A stretch of 32,749 nucleotides of DNA from Bermanella sp034111105 (GTDB taxonomy: Bacteria > Pseudomonadota > Gammaproteobacteria > Pseudomonadales > Oceanobacteraceae): assembly GCA_034111105.1 (NCBI GenBank), contig JAWUXY010000151.1, forward strand, positions 1 through 32,749. Direction: 5' to 3'. The notes below the pieces were generated by a model, which ran no database searches, was not told the DNA's origin, and saw only the letters and a list, made by a program, of their open reading frames with translations. The position numbers and the translations under genes are program-made. Each line of letters opens with the position of its first letter. Position 1 is the stretch's first letter. Shown in pieces: positions 1 through 9,000 of this stretch.

Positions 1-57
1 CCGCTCAGCATGAGCGACATACACACTATTCAAAATTGATAACACATCAGGTGATAT

Positions 58-1095
58 ATGAAAGCGATTGGATACTTACAAGCACAAGCCATTGAGAACG
101 ATGACTCTTTAATGGATATCGAACTACCAACGCCCGTTGCCTTAGGCCGTGACTTGTTAATAAAAGTCAACGCGGTATCCGTGAATCCAGTGGATACCAA
201 AGTGCGTGCTAATGCCTCACCAGAAGCGGGTGAGTATAAAGTATTAGGTTGGGATGCCGCGGGTGAGGTGGTTGCTGTTGGCGACGAGGTATCGTTGTTT
301 AACGTAGGTGATCAAGTCTGGTATGCCGGCGACATTACTCGCCTAGGTTCAAACGCACAGTTTCAATTAGTCGATGAACGTATTGTGGGTACTAAACCCG
401 CCTTGTTATCAAATGCTGAAGCGGCGGCCATGCCATTAACGGCCATTACCGCTTGGGAATTATTATTTGATCGTTTAGGTTTTACGCCAGCTGCCATTAC
501 GGGTTCACAGCACAGCGCTGATAACCAGCCACGTATACTCATTATGGGTGCAGCAGGGGGCGTGGGATCCATTCTAACTCAGCTGGCTGCTAAGCTTACA
601 AATGCCACTGTAATTGGTACGGCATCACGCCCAGAAAGCCAAGCGTGGGTAAAAGAATTAGGTGCCGATCATGTGATTAATCATTATGAGCCACTACAAC
701 AACAGCTCAGTGATTTAGGTATAGACAGTGTGACCCATGCGATTAGTTTGAATCAAACAGACAAGCACTATAGTCAACTTGTAGACGTACTTGTACCGCA
801 AGGTAAGTTAGCGCTTATCGATGACCCAGAAGGTGTTATTGATATTAAACAATTAAAAATGAAGTCTTTATCACTGCATTGGGAATTCATGTACACACGT
901 TCAATGTTCAATACATCGGACATGCAAAAACAACATGATTTATTAACTCAGGTAGCAAAACTCATTGATGAGGGCGTTATCAAAACCACACTGGGCGAAC
1001 ATTACGGCACGATCAACGCCGATAATTTAAAGCGAGCTCATAGGCACATAGAAACAAACCAAGCTGTGGGTAAAGTCGTACTAGAAGGTTTTTAA
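58..1095 (+). CDS. Zinc-type alcohol dehydrogenase-like / quinone oxidoreductase (MDR superfamily)
   Basis: This is a 345-residue medium-chain dehydrogenase/reductase that probably uses NADPH to reduce an enone, quinone or aldehyde in the cytoplasm. The N-terminal GroES-like half carries the motif SVNPVDTKVR (about residues 41-50), and the Rossmann half carries GAAGGVGS near residue 164, which is the dinucleotide-binding loop. The cysteine and histidine ligands of true zinc alcohol dehydrogenases are not seen, as is usual for the 'zinc-type alcohol dehydrogenase-like' group of quinone oxidoreductases. An aggtg ribosome site lies 4-5 bases before the ATG. The next gene follows after 34 bases on the same strand, so the two are probably cotranscribed. 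The substrate cannot be told from sequence. The 57 bases before it hold only a possible 13-codon tail of an upstream gene (stop at 37-39) and a small cgctca/tgagcg dyad. Confidence 0.9.
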   Translation: MKAIGYLQAQAIENDDSLMDIELPTPVALGRDLLIKVNAVSVNPVDTKVRANASPEAGEYKVLGWDAAGEVVAVGDEVSLFNVGDQVWYAGDITRLGSNAQFQLVDERIVGTKPALLSNAEAAAMPLTAITAWELLFDRLGFTPAAITGSQHSADNQPRILIMGAAGGVGSILTQLAAKLTNATVIGTASRPESQAWVKELGADHVINHYEPLQQQLSDLGIDSVTHAISLNQTDKHYSQLVDVLVPQGKLALIDDPEGVIDIKQLKMKSLSLHWEFMYTRSMFNTSDMQKQHDLLTQVAKLIDEGVIKTTLGEHYGTINADNLKRAHRHIETNQAVGKVVLEGF

Positions 1096-1129
1096 TGAGC
1101 ACTAGAGTTAAATCTGGAGAGCAATAGAT

Positions 1130-1420
1130 ATGAGTGATTTAACGATAGTTGCACGTATAGAGGCGAAAACAGGCAAAATTGATTTGGTAAAAACAGCCTT
1201 ATTAAAGCTTATTGAGCCAACTCGTAAAGAAGAAGGTTGCTTGCAGTACGAGCTTCATCAAGATACTGAAAACCCCGAAGTATTTTTCTTCTTTGAAAAC
1301 TGGGTGTCTCGTGAATTATGGCAAACCCATATGAATAACGTGCATTTAAAGGAATATATGGAAGAAACGGAAGGCTTAGTGGCTAGCTTTACCCTCAATG
1401 AGATGAATAATATCTCGTAG
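1130..1420 (+). CDS. ABM-domain monooxygenase-like protein (YgiN type)
   Basis: This 96-residue protein has the single ferredoxin-like fold of the antibiotic-biosynthesis-monooxygenase (ABM) family. Seen features are the opening beta strand LTIVARIEAKTGK, the RKEEGCLQYELHQD segment, the FFFFENWVSRELWQTH segment and the late LKEYMEE helix, which follow the family pattern along nearly the whole length. Relatives are small cofactor-free dimeric enzymes such as quinol monooxygenases acting on quinones or oxidised aromatics. A ggagag ribosome site precedes the ATG. Its position just behind a quinone-oxidoreductase-type reductase suggests the two handle the same reactive quinone or carbonyl compound, which is inference. 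A large hairpin follows the stop codon. Confidence 0.88.
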   Translation: MSDLTIVARIEAKTGKIDLVKTALLKLIEPTRKEEGCLQYELHQDTENPEVFFFFENWVSRELWQTHMNNVHLKEYMEETEGLVASFTLNEMNNIS

Positions 1421-1452
1421 AATTTAGTATGCTTTTATTCGATAAGTAAGTC

Positions 1453-1490
1453 ATATTTGCGCTTAAGTGAGCAACTTATAGCGCAAATAT
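1453..1490. terminator. Hairpin between convergent genes
   Basis: The arms atatttgcgc (1453-1462) and gcgcaaatat (1481-1490) are perfectly complementary, and an inner ttaagt/actta stem continues them with one bulge and a 5-base loop. The downstream base run is only moderately T-rich, so strength is uncertain. It sits between the ABM gene and the convergent tetR-type gene and could stop transcripts from both sides. Confidence 0.55.
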
Positions 1491-1537
1491 AATATTACTT
1501 TTAGCCACAAAAAGCGTCTAAATGATCAATTATAATA

Positions 1538-2107
1538 TTATTCGTTGCTGATCATTTTTTTTGCCCAGCCTAGAGCTGAATCTAAAATTTCTTTTTCTTG
1601 CTTTGGGTCTGATACACATCTAGCCATCATGACGCCGCCGGCCAATAAGGCCATTAGTGCCCAAGCATCATTTGGATTATTTTTATGTAGGCCTTGGGTT
1701 ATATTATTTGCGATCTGCTTTGAGTAATTAGAGTACGTGTCCTTTGTATCAATGTCTGCTCTCATTACATCAGCAGATAGGCCCGGTACAACACAACTGC
1801 CGGCAAGGTTTTCGACGTGCTCGGTTCCTAGGTAATAGTGCAAAAAGTGCTGAGGCCATTCATCGCCATGATTTTTTTCAAGCTGCTCAATCGTATTCGA
1901 GTAATCTTCCAGTCCATTTTTGATTACTTCAGAGAAGGCTTCATTCTTGGATGAAAAATGGCCGTAAAACGCACCTGAAGTTAGGCCAGCTCTTTTAACC
2001 AGACCATTGATGCCCAAGCCACCGTAACCTTCTTCACGGAACCCTTCGCCCGCCGCATCTAATATGTTTGCGCGTATTTTTTCCATATGCTCTTTTGATG
2101 CACGCAT
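1538..2107 (-). CDS. TetR/AcrR-family transcriptional repressor
   Basis: This is a 189-residue regulator with an N-terminal TetR helix-turn-helix (about residues 10-55; the recognition part reads LVKRAGLTSGAFYGHFSSK) and a helical ligand-binding C-terminal domain that is not specific enough to name a ligand. I chose the ATG at 2107 because a ggaggt ribosome site stands just upstream on the minus strand. A longer in-frame reading up to 2170 would run through the operator and promoter region and has no such site. It is divergent from the tautomerase/glyoxalase pair, and two inverted copies of a dyad lie between them, so it probably represses that pair and itself. The inducer is presumably an electrophile or aromatic handled by those enzymes, which is inference. 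Confidence 0.88.
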   Translation of the reverse strand: MRASKEHMEKIRANILDAAGEGFREEGYGGLGINGLVKRAGLTSGAFYGHFSSKNEAFSEVIKNGLEDYSNTIEQLEKNHGDEWPQHFLHYYLGTEHVENLAGSCVVPGLSADVMRADIDTKDTYSNYSKQIANNITQGLHKNNPNDAWALMALLAGGVMMARCVSDPKQEKEILDSALGWAKKMISNE

Positions 2108-2150
2108 ATCAACCTCCAAAACTAATAGATACTGATCATTATATTTATCC

Positions 2151-2180
2151 TTGACATATATAGCGATCACTATCTATTAT
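2151..2180 (+). promoter_or_regulatory. Sigma-70-type promoter for the tautomerase gene
   Basis: A perfect -35 hexamer TTGACA (2151-2156) is followed after 18 bases by TATTAT (2175-2180), a good -10. The spacer contains one of the TetR-type dyads, so bound repressor would block polymerase. The reading direction is towards the gene at 2232. Confidence 0.6.
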
Positions 2181-2216
2181 AGGTTTAATATATAGTGATC
2201 GCTATATATTAAACCT
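2157..2216. promoter_or_regulatory. Twin inverted operator copies for the TetR-type repressor
   Basis: The sequence tatagcgatcactat (about 2159-2173) recurs in opposite orientation as atagtgatcgctata (2192-2206). The right copy is the centre of a 36-base dyad (2181-2216) whose outer 15-base arms aggtttaatatatag and ctatatattaaacct are perfectly complementary. Palindromes of this size in the divergent spacer are typical of TetR-family operators. The left copy lies inside the promoter spacer. Confidence 0.7.
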
Positions 2217-2231
2217 ATTGAGGGATATGAC

Positions 2232-2654
2232 ATGCCAATACAAATTATTATGACGGAAGGGTTAATAGAAAAAACAGAGGCTCATAAGCTGCACAGTGAT
2301 GTTTCTCAAGCATTTCTTGATGCTCACGAGATCAGCGATAACGCCTTTATGTTACCGAATGTGATTGGTGAGGTGGTATTTGTTGAAGAGGGATTAACGT
2401 TCTCAGGTAAAAGAATTAATCCGATTGCAATTGTAGAGCTCAGGGTGCCCTCGTTTACTTTTGGCACTCAGCGGCAGAAGGATGGTTTTGTTGAGGTTGT
2501 AACAGACATTGTGCTTGATGCAACTGCTGGGAAGCTAGCGAAGACATCCATTTGGGTCAATGCTGTCTATGCCGTTGATGGGTTATGGGGCATAGCTGGT
2601 AAAGCGTATACAAATGATGAGCTGAGGCAGGGCATCCAACAAGCTGCACAATAA
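2232..2654 (+). CDS. 4-oxalocrotonate tautomerase-family protein
   Basis: This is a 140-residue protein of the tautomerase superfamily. It begins MPIQIIMTEG, so after removal of the initiator methionine it has the N-terminal proline that is the catalytic base in this superfamily. The length fits two beta-alpha-beta units in one chain, as in the longer members, and is about twice the 62-residue classical enzyme. Members tautomerise enols or dehalogenate small acids in the cytoplasm; the exact substrate is not visible. A gaggga ribosome site precedes the start. It is divergent from the TetR-type gene, under the operator-covered promoter, and is followed after 58 bases by a glyoxalase-type gene that is probably in the same transcript. 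Confidence 0.75.
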   Translation: MPIQIIMTEGLIEKTEAHKLHSDVSQAFLDAHEISDNAFMLPNVIGEVVFVEEGLTFSGKRINPIAIVELRVPSFTFGTQRQKDGFVEVVTDIVLDATAGKLAKTSIWVNAVYAVDGLWGIAGKAYTNDELRQGIQQAAQ

Positions 2655-2712
2655 TGGATTAGCGCTCTGTGTTTAATGAAAGCGCAGAGCGCATCAAAAT
2701 AGAGGCTAGATT

Positions 2713-3117
2713 ATGGTCAATTTCGCCCCCACACGATTGCTACATACTATGTTACGTGTAAAAAACTTAGATAAATCAATAGAGTTCTATACGAGCATAT
2801 TAGGTATGAAAGTCTTAAGGAAACATGATTATATAGAAGGACGTTTTACACTGGCCTTTTTAGGATATGAAAATGAGCAGACAGAAACAGTAATCGAACT
2901 TACCCATAACTGGGGTGAACATGAGTATGAATTAGGCAGCGGATTTGGTCATCTAGCTTTTGCAGTAAATGACCTACACACCTTATGTGATCAGTTATTA
3001 AAAAAGAATATTGTATTTACAAAAAAGCCTGCACCAATGCGGTTTGACACAAGTGAAATGATCGCTTTTATAGTAGACCCTGATGACTACTTAATTGAAT
3101 TAATTGAAAAAACGTAA
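2713..3117 (+). CDS. gloA: Lactoylglutathione lyase-like VOC protein (glyoxalase I)
   Basis: This 134-residue protein belongs to the vicinal oxygen chelate family and looks like a glyoxalase I, which isomerises the glutathione hemithioacetal of methylglyoxal to S-lactoylglutathione. The expected four metal ligands can be placed: His11 (LLHTMLRV), Glu62 (VIELTHNWG), His80 (GFGHLAFAV) and Glu129 (DYLIELIE). The late motif reads VDPDDYLIEL where VDPDGYLIEL is usual, a mild change. Length matches single-domain bacterial glyoxalase I. It follows the tautomerase gene in a TetR-controlled pair, so it may be an inducible paralogue dealing with a reactive aldehyde and not the housekeeping copy; that part is inference. 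Confidence 0.85.
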   Translation: MVNFAPTRLLHTMLRVKNLDKSIEFYTSILGMKVLRKHDYIEGRFTLAFLGYENEQTETVIELTHNWGEHEYELGSGFGHLAFAVNDLHTLCDQLLKKNIVFTKKPAPMRFDTSEMIAFIVDPDDYLIELIEKT

Positions 3118-3183
3118 TGCTTAAAAATAATAAAATCATCATGTTTTTTACACTAATATTTTGCTTATAACCTAGATGATAAA

Positions 3184-4254
3184 TTAATTATTTTTGAGGT
3201 AATTTTCAATTACTTGAACAAACTCATTACAGTGTGCATCACTGGTTAAAAAAGATGTTACCAAGCGCACATAGCGATCATTACCATTAAGTGCCATATG
3301 AACAGGTAGAATAGCTGGATACCAATCATAGAACTCAGCGCCTTGCGCGTTAAGATGATCGGCAAGCGGTTTGGGCAATGTAATAAATAACTCGTTCGCT
3401 TGTACTGGCCATATTATCTTAATATCGGCGAATGCTTTGAGTTGCTGGGCCAATTTTTGTGCGTGTTGGTTTGCATGATCCGCTAACTCAAGCCAGTGAT
3501 TATCGTGTAACCACGCACTAAACTGCGACCCAAACAAACGCCCCTTTGAAATCAAATGGCCGGCTCGTTTACGTAAGTGTGGCATTGACCGGGCATCATC
3601 TTTGTTAAAAAAGATAACCGCTTCTGCGCATAATGCTCCGCATTTGGTGGCGCCTAAACTTAAAACATCCACACCTACCTGCCATGTTAGTTCAGCAGGG
3701 CGACATTTTAAATGGGAGACAGCATTAGAAAAGCGCGCGCCGTCCATATGCAATTTTAAACCATGCTGCTTGCACTCATGACTAATAGCTTGAATGTCAG
3801 TAGCTGAATAAACTTGTCCTAGCTCATTGGCTTGGGTAATGCTAACCGCACCCACCTGTGAGTTATGGGGGATATCATCACCACCTAGGGACATATAATG
3901 GCGAATATGCTCTGCAGTAAGTTTATTCGAGTGCTGTGCGATCCCCATTATACGGGCACCGCCAGTAAAGAATTCAGGGGCAGTTGATTCATCCATAATG
4001 ATGTGAGAGCTGCTATGGCATAACACGGTTTGCCAAGGCTTTACTAAACTGGCTAGCGCTAAGCAATTTGCCGCCGTGCCTGTTGGTACAAAAAACACGT
4101 CAAGTTCACATTCAAATACGGCACTTAATTGATCAATGGCTTGCTGAGTGTAGTGATCATCACCATAGCCATGGGTAAACCCTTGGTTGGCCGCTATGAT
4201 GGCATCAAGAATAGGTTGTGACGCGCAGGACTGATTATCGCTACCAAAAAACAT
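3184..4254 (-). CDS. ltaE: Low-specificity L-threonine aldolase
   Basis: This is a 356-residue PLP-dependent fold-type I enzyme of the threonine aldolase / beta-eliminating lyase family, which splits L-threonine and L-allo-threonine into glycine and acetaldehyde. The N-terminus shows the family opening (SDNQSCASQPILDAI then HGYGDDHYT). The active-site block has the aspartate and arginine of HMDGARFSNAV. The PLP lysine is Lys204 in LSLGATKCGA. The length is normal for the family and the start at 4254 leaves only two residues before the conserved opening. It is transcribed alone on the minus strand, tail to tail with the glyoxalase gene. The symbol follows the E. coli enzyme and is by family resemblance. 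Confidence 0.9.
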   Translation of the reverse strand: MFFGSDNQSCASQPILDAIIAANQGFTHGYGDDHYTQQAIDQLSAVFECELDVFFVPTGTAANCLALASLVKPWQTVLCHSSSHIIMDESTAPEFFTGGARIMGIAQHSNKLTAEHIRHYMSLGGDDIPHNSQVGAVSITQANELGQVYSATDIQAISHECKQHGLKLHMDGARFSNAVSHLKCRPAELTWQVGVDVLSLGATKCGALCAEAVIFFNKDDARSMPHLRKRAGHLISKGRLFGSQFSAWLHDNHWLELADHANQHAQKLAQQLKAFADIKIIWPVQANELFITLPKPLADHLNAQGAEFYDWYPAILPVHMALNGNDRYVRLVTSFLTSDAHCNEFVQVIENYLKNN

Positions 4255-4572
4255 AGAACAATACCTAAAATATAGTTAAGACAGTGTAGCTTTTTATGAT
4301 GCTTATTACTGCTAATATGCATAGAAAAGTGAATAGGCAGAGGGCTACGCTTGGTATTGTAAGTGCCTCTTATAAGCCTTGTTATAGGGTGAAAATCATA
4401 AATGTAGACACAAATCGCTAATTTTAACCATTGCTATCTATTGTTAGATTATACGGCCATACTGGTATTGTTAGCTCTGACTGTGTTGTTTGAATGAAGG
4501 TCACTGATAACCACAATCCTTAGCGTATTTTAAGCGGTTTAAGGTTTATTCTATTAAAAAGTGGAGCGTATC
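4255..4572. other. Divergent intergenic region, no gene seen
   Basis: About 318 bases separate the start of the threonine aldolase gene from the start of the small basic protein gene. No reading frame with a plausible ribosome site is visible. A direct repeat tattgttag occurs at 4439-4447 and 4466-4474 and may be chance. The region must hold promoters for both flanking genes, but I cannot place them with confidence. Confidence 0.5.
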
Positions 4573-4689
4573 ATGAGCAAAGGCAAAGACAGCAAGAAAG
4601 ACACAAAAAAGAAACCGTTGTTAACAGCAAAAGAAAAGAAAGCTGAAAAAGCATCCAAAAAAACGGTTACTAATGTGTTAGGTAACTAA
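4573..4689 (+). CDS. Small lysine-rich basic protein (38 aa)
   Basis: A 38-codon frame starts with ATG at 4573 and begins MSKGKDSKKDTKKKPLLTAK. About two fifths of its residues are lysine, and the tail is TVTNVLGN. A gtggagcg sequence 5' of the ATG is a plausible ribosome site, and a strong terminator begins 36 bases after the stop, so it has the full outline of a gene. It was missed by length filters. Similar short lysine-rich chains occur as unnamed proteins in marine gammaproteobacteria to my recollection; no function is known. A nucleic-acid or ribosome-associated role would fit the charge but is only a guess. Confidence 0.6.
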   Translation: MSKGKDSKKDTKKKPLLTAKEKKAEKASKKTVTNVLGN

Positions 4690-4725
4690 ACAATATTAGA
4701 ATGTATTGAATATGTTGATAATCAT

Positions 4726-4759
4726 AAAAAAACCAGTTAAGCAATTAACTGGTTTTTTT
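4726..4759. terminator. Rho-independent terminator, both directions
   Basis: The arm aaaaaaaccagttaa (4726-4740) pairs perfectly with ttaactggttttttt (4745-4759) around a gcaa loop. A T-run follows the stem on either strand, so it can end the small basic gene (+) and the LysE-type gene (-). Confidence 0.9.
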
Positions 4760-4812
4760 ATGCGTGATGATTTAATCGTAATTAAGCGTATTATATTTAT
4801 TCAGATCTCTAT

Positions 4813-5427
4813 TTATAACATATTGATAAGGGAATAATTGAACTGTGAGTAAATTAACAAGCAAGCCGTTACAATTAATAATCCACCCATTAATTGATTA
4901 AAGGTATTTAGCTTAACGTTATTGTTTAAAAGTATCGTGGCTTTGCTCCCTAATAGTGACCAAGAAAAAAGTGAGGCATAACATACTAAAAAATAGATAA
5001 GTGAAAAAGTTAAAAAAACGTAGTGATTATTAGAATTTGAAAATAATGATACGCCTGCTACGCACGCTATCCATGCTTTAGGATTTAACCACTGTAAAAG
5101 AAAACCTTGCATAAAAGTTGGCTTATTGTGATTTGTAATGGTTAATTCTGATTTTGATGTGGCAACCAAATACCCCATATATACAATAAATAGTGAACCA
5201 GCAATGGCTAAATATTTAAGAAATGATGGGTATAAGTCAATTATTTTATAAAAGCCTAACCCAATGAATAATAGCAATAGTGTAAAGCCAATAGTAGCAC
5301 CGGAAACGAAAGAAAACGTTTTACGTATGCCATAGTTGGCACCTGAAGACAAAATTATCATATTCACAGGTCCTGGCGAAATAGACATAGCCAGAGAGAA
5401 TGAAAACATTGTTAAAAATAGTGACAT
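4813..5427 (-). CDS. LysE/RhtB-family amino acid exporter
   Basis: This is a 204-residue hydrophobic inner-membrane protein of the LysE translocator family, which exports amino acids or related small molecules. The N-terminal signature MSISPGPVNMIILSSGANYG is the typical family opening, followed by a conserved glycine-rich first pair of helices and the QWLNPKAWIAC motif in the middle (about residues 112-122). About six hydrophobic stretches are seen, matching the usual length and topology. An aaagga ribosome site lies upstream on the minus strand and the bidirectional terminator lies downstream. The exported substrate cannot be told. It faces away from the RiPP locus and I see no reason to count it as its exporter. 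Confidence 0.9.
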   Translation of the reverse strand: MSLFLTMFSFSLAMSISPGPVNMIILSSGANYGIRKTFSFVSGATIGFTLLLLFIGLGFYKIIDLYPSFLKYLAIAGSLFIVYMGYLVATSKSELTITNHNKPTFMQGFLLQWLNPKAWIACVAGVSLFSNSNNHYVFLTFSLIYFLVCYASLFSWSLLGSKATILLNNNVKLNTFNQLMGGLLIVTACLLIYSQFNYSLINML

Positions 5428-6098
5428 TACTTTCCTTTATATTATTTAAATAAAAAGACACTAGAAATGTAATAATTTGTCATTACATGTCTTTGATGAT
5501 GATTAAAAAATAGCTATTTTGAATCTTTAGGGACGCTATCGAATGAAACTACATATAGTATGACATATTCTTTTCACTAAATTCGACATAATGAACGCCG
5601 CAATATACAGGCAAAACCATCAGGTGGATTGCATCAAGATTACTACAAGTAGCACGAGGCTTTATCATCATCAAACCTTCTATTTTTTAATAAAAAAATA
5701 TTAAATTCCCCTAAAAATAATGGGTAAAATTATTTTATTAAAATCGTAATGATTTCCATTTACTAGTGTTTTTGTTTTTAATCGATAAAGAGCGATAAAA
5801 ATCAAGCTGTGGAAGTTACTTTCTGCTTATATGTTCAACAATCTATTAGACTCGAATTATTCACATATTATTTAGATTGTAATTTTTAATACACATATAC
5901 ACGTAAATATTTTTAGAGTTGGCCATATTAATCAATACCTTCTTAAAAGAATTATGTTATGAAATAACAAGGTATCTAGAAAAATAAGCGTTCTTTACTT
6001 TAAGTGATTTTTCTAATGAAAAGGCATTAGATTGGAGTATTTTGTGCGCGATTGTTTTAGGTGAAGGTCTTATTAGTCTTCTGAGGTTTTATCGAAAT
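5428..6098. other. AT-rich intergenic region ahead of the kinase gene
   Basis: About 670 bases lie between the divergent LysE gene and the kinase ATG. They are strongly AT-rich with long A and T runs (for example 5681-5740) and no convincing gene. Close to the kinase gene is a dyad tctaatg (6012-6018) / cattaga (6025-6031), which could be an operator, and a ggag at 6034-6037 in front of an in-frame TTG at 6042. An upstream leader transcript is possible but unsupported. The length suggests a complex control region or the remains of a recombination boundary. Confidence 0.45.
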
Positions 6099-9000
6099 AT
6101 GACAACAACTCAACAAACTCAATGCGATATTAAAGAACGGTTTCAATCACTCGAATATTGTTTACTTAATAAAATTGGGCAAGGAGGGTTTGGCAGTGTC
6201 TATCGAGCTAAAAAGTTAAGTACAGGACAGTATGTAGCTATAAAATTTCTTAATCTTAATGCTGATTTAGATGAATTAAAGCGAAATAGGTACATTAATC
6301 GCTTCCATCGAGAAGCAGAGTTAAGCTGCTTACTTCAACATCAGAATATTGTTCGTTTATTAGACAAAGGTGTATGTGATCAAGGATTAATTTACGCAAT
6401 ATTCGAATATGTAGAAGGTGAGTCATTAAAGGAGGTATTACAAAAAGAGAGCCTCCCCCCTCAACTGGTTGCGGACTTAATGGGTCAGGTACTTGATGCA
6501 TTGAGTCATGCACACGAAAAGGGAGTGATTCACCGAGATTTAAAGCCAGCCAATATCATGCTGGTTAAAACGGGTACAGGGTTTCACATTAAAGTTCTTG
6601 ATTTTGGTATTGCTACTCTTACTCATGAAGCGCGCTATCAAGATTATCAAACCATAACTCTTACGCATGAAACGTTGGGAACACCTAGTTATTGCGCGCC
6701 AGAGCAGTTAAGGGGAGAGCCGCCCACCATAAAAAGTGACTTATATGTATGGGGACTTGTTTTTATTGAATGCTTAACCGGTAAGCCCGCGATTAGTGGT
6801 TCAAGCTTGGCTTCAGTGTTTCATCAGCAGCTTAGTCAAAGCAGTATTAACTTACCCCTATGGATTGCTTCTCATCCTGTTGCAGCATTATTGCGACGAG
6901 TTTTACATAAAAAAAGCCAAGACCGCATCAGTAAAGTTTTAGATATACACAGTGAATTAGGTAAGATAAATTTCTCTACTATGGTCGTACCTAAATCATC
7001 GAGCGATTTTCATACTTTAATTGCGCCGATTCCAGCATTAGATCAAACATTACTTAATACTGGCTCTCATTATTTCACGGTTGTTTCTGAAAGAAAGCCT
7101 ATATCGGTTTTATGCGTTTCTTTATCTATTCAGGCCGTTAGTGACAGTGTGGTCGATCTTGAAGTAATTGAAACGCTTCATCGTGATCAAAAGATTATGT
7201 GTGTTGATTTGGCGACACGTTATGGCGCGTTTCATACGGGCACATTAGGAGATACTCTTTTATTTTATTTTGGGTATCCACAAGTATCCGATAACGATTG
7301 CCGTCTGTGTGTTCGTACTGCGCTTGAGATTAGTAGTAGTTTAACAAAGAGGAATGCCTTATTAAGAGACTCTCAGAATATTGAAATAAACGCGAAAATG
7401 GGACTTCATTCTGGATTGGCAACCCATTATTCTGGGCTCCCTCCAGAAGGAGAGGTAATTAGTATTGCAATGGAGCTCACGCGTACAGCGTGTGTCGGGC
7501 AGGTTTACTGCACGGAATCGAGTAAGAGGTTACTGGATTCCTATATTGATTTTATTTTTAATGAAGAGCGTATTATGGGAGTCAATCGCCAATCAACCTC
7601 TATTTATCAAGTATTGGGTGAAAGGGTTTATGAATCGATTGGTTTATTAAAGAGCGGTAGAAGCAATGCTAATATTGTTGGACGAAAAAAAGAAATAAAA
7701 AAAATAAAAACTATATTGGCGTGCAGTGATGGTCACTCGATCATTCACTTATTCGGAGAGCCAGGTATAGGAAAATCGCGACTATTATTTGAATTGAAAG
7801 AAAATATAACAACAGAGGAATTCCTTTTTTGTCAATGCCTTCCAGAACAAAAATTCAGTGGTTTGTTCCCCATAATTAATTTAATGAAGATTCGATTTTC
7901 ACTTGGCTCGTTACCAATGGATCAAGCGGCTAAGAAGATCATGAAATTATATAAATTAGCAGGCGGTATGAATGAAAGTATTGCGATACCTTTGTTGTGC
8001 TCATGGTTGAATATCAGTGTACCAAACGATATTCCATTAGTTATAACACCCGCGGAAAAAAATAAAGATATTCTTTTTGAATCAATCCATATTTTATTAT
8101 TCTCTCATAGATCAGAAAATAAACGGATCATTTTTGTACTTGAGGATATGCATTGGATTGACCCTACAACACTCGAATTTATCTTATATTTAATGAACCA
8201 AAAGTGCTTTATTGGTAATAAATCCGTGTTTTTATCAACGTCACGCCAGGCTTTTCCTAGCTATTTATCTCAGCACTACTGTGTGTCTATAAAATTACTA
8301 AGATTAGACAATGATGAATCAAATAGATTAATAGCCAATATTTTTGATCGAAAATCAATTTCTTTTAATGTTATGCAGGCGGTTAACTCACGAGCCGACG
8401 GTATTCCGCTTTATATTGAAGAGCTTGTTAATATGTTTAAGGATCAAAATTTAACACGGTATCTTAACGGAACGATAGACTTTATAGATCAAGAGTCCAT
8501 AACAGATATACCTGAAACACTGCTTGAATCATTGCAACAAAAATTAGACGGTCTTATTAATGCAAAAGAATCGGCTCAATTAGCTTCTGCAATAGGGCGA
8601 AAATTTGATTATAAATTACTCATTATGGCGTCAGCTAAGTCAGAAGATCAAGTTCAGAGCGACTTAGATGAACTTTTGACTCAAGAAATTATTTATCAGC
8701 AGCGCCATGTTTCTGGTGATAGTTATTTCTTCAAGCATGCTCTTGTTAGAGATGCAGCCTATAAAGGTATGAGTAAAGCAGATTTGGTTAAAGCGCATTT
8801 GAATATTGCTCAGTGCATGAATAGTGATGTTACAAAAAAATCCAATCATACACCTACGATGATTGCAGATCATTACTCAAAAGGTAACGATTATATAGAG
8901 GCTGTAAAGTTTGGGAAGCAAGCAATTTATGAATTAGGTAAAATATCTTCGAATAAACAAGCGTTAGAATATGCAAAAATTGTAAATGTCTGGCTGTCAA

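Noticed and set aside
1..39. Possible 3' end of an upstream + strand gene (12 codons, stop at 37-39).
   Set aside because: Too short to judge; the same bases also form a small dyad (cgctca/tgagcg) and could be upstream control sequence.
4813..5427. LysE-type exporter as transporter of the RiPP product.
   Set aside because: It is on the opposite strand, has its own terminator, lies across the 670-base gap, and its family exports amino acids, not peptides.
5591..5704. A 37-residue open frame starting MNAAIYRQNH in the AT-rich gap.
   Set aside because: No ribosome site, no recognisable pattern and composition like the surrounding non-coding DNA.
7465..7650. Alternative-frame open reading frame within the kinase/cyclase gene.
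   Set aside because: It lies fully inside the cyclase-like coding region, has no family pattern and is a shadow of the real frame. Other short overlapping frames on both strands were dropped for the same reason.
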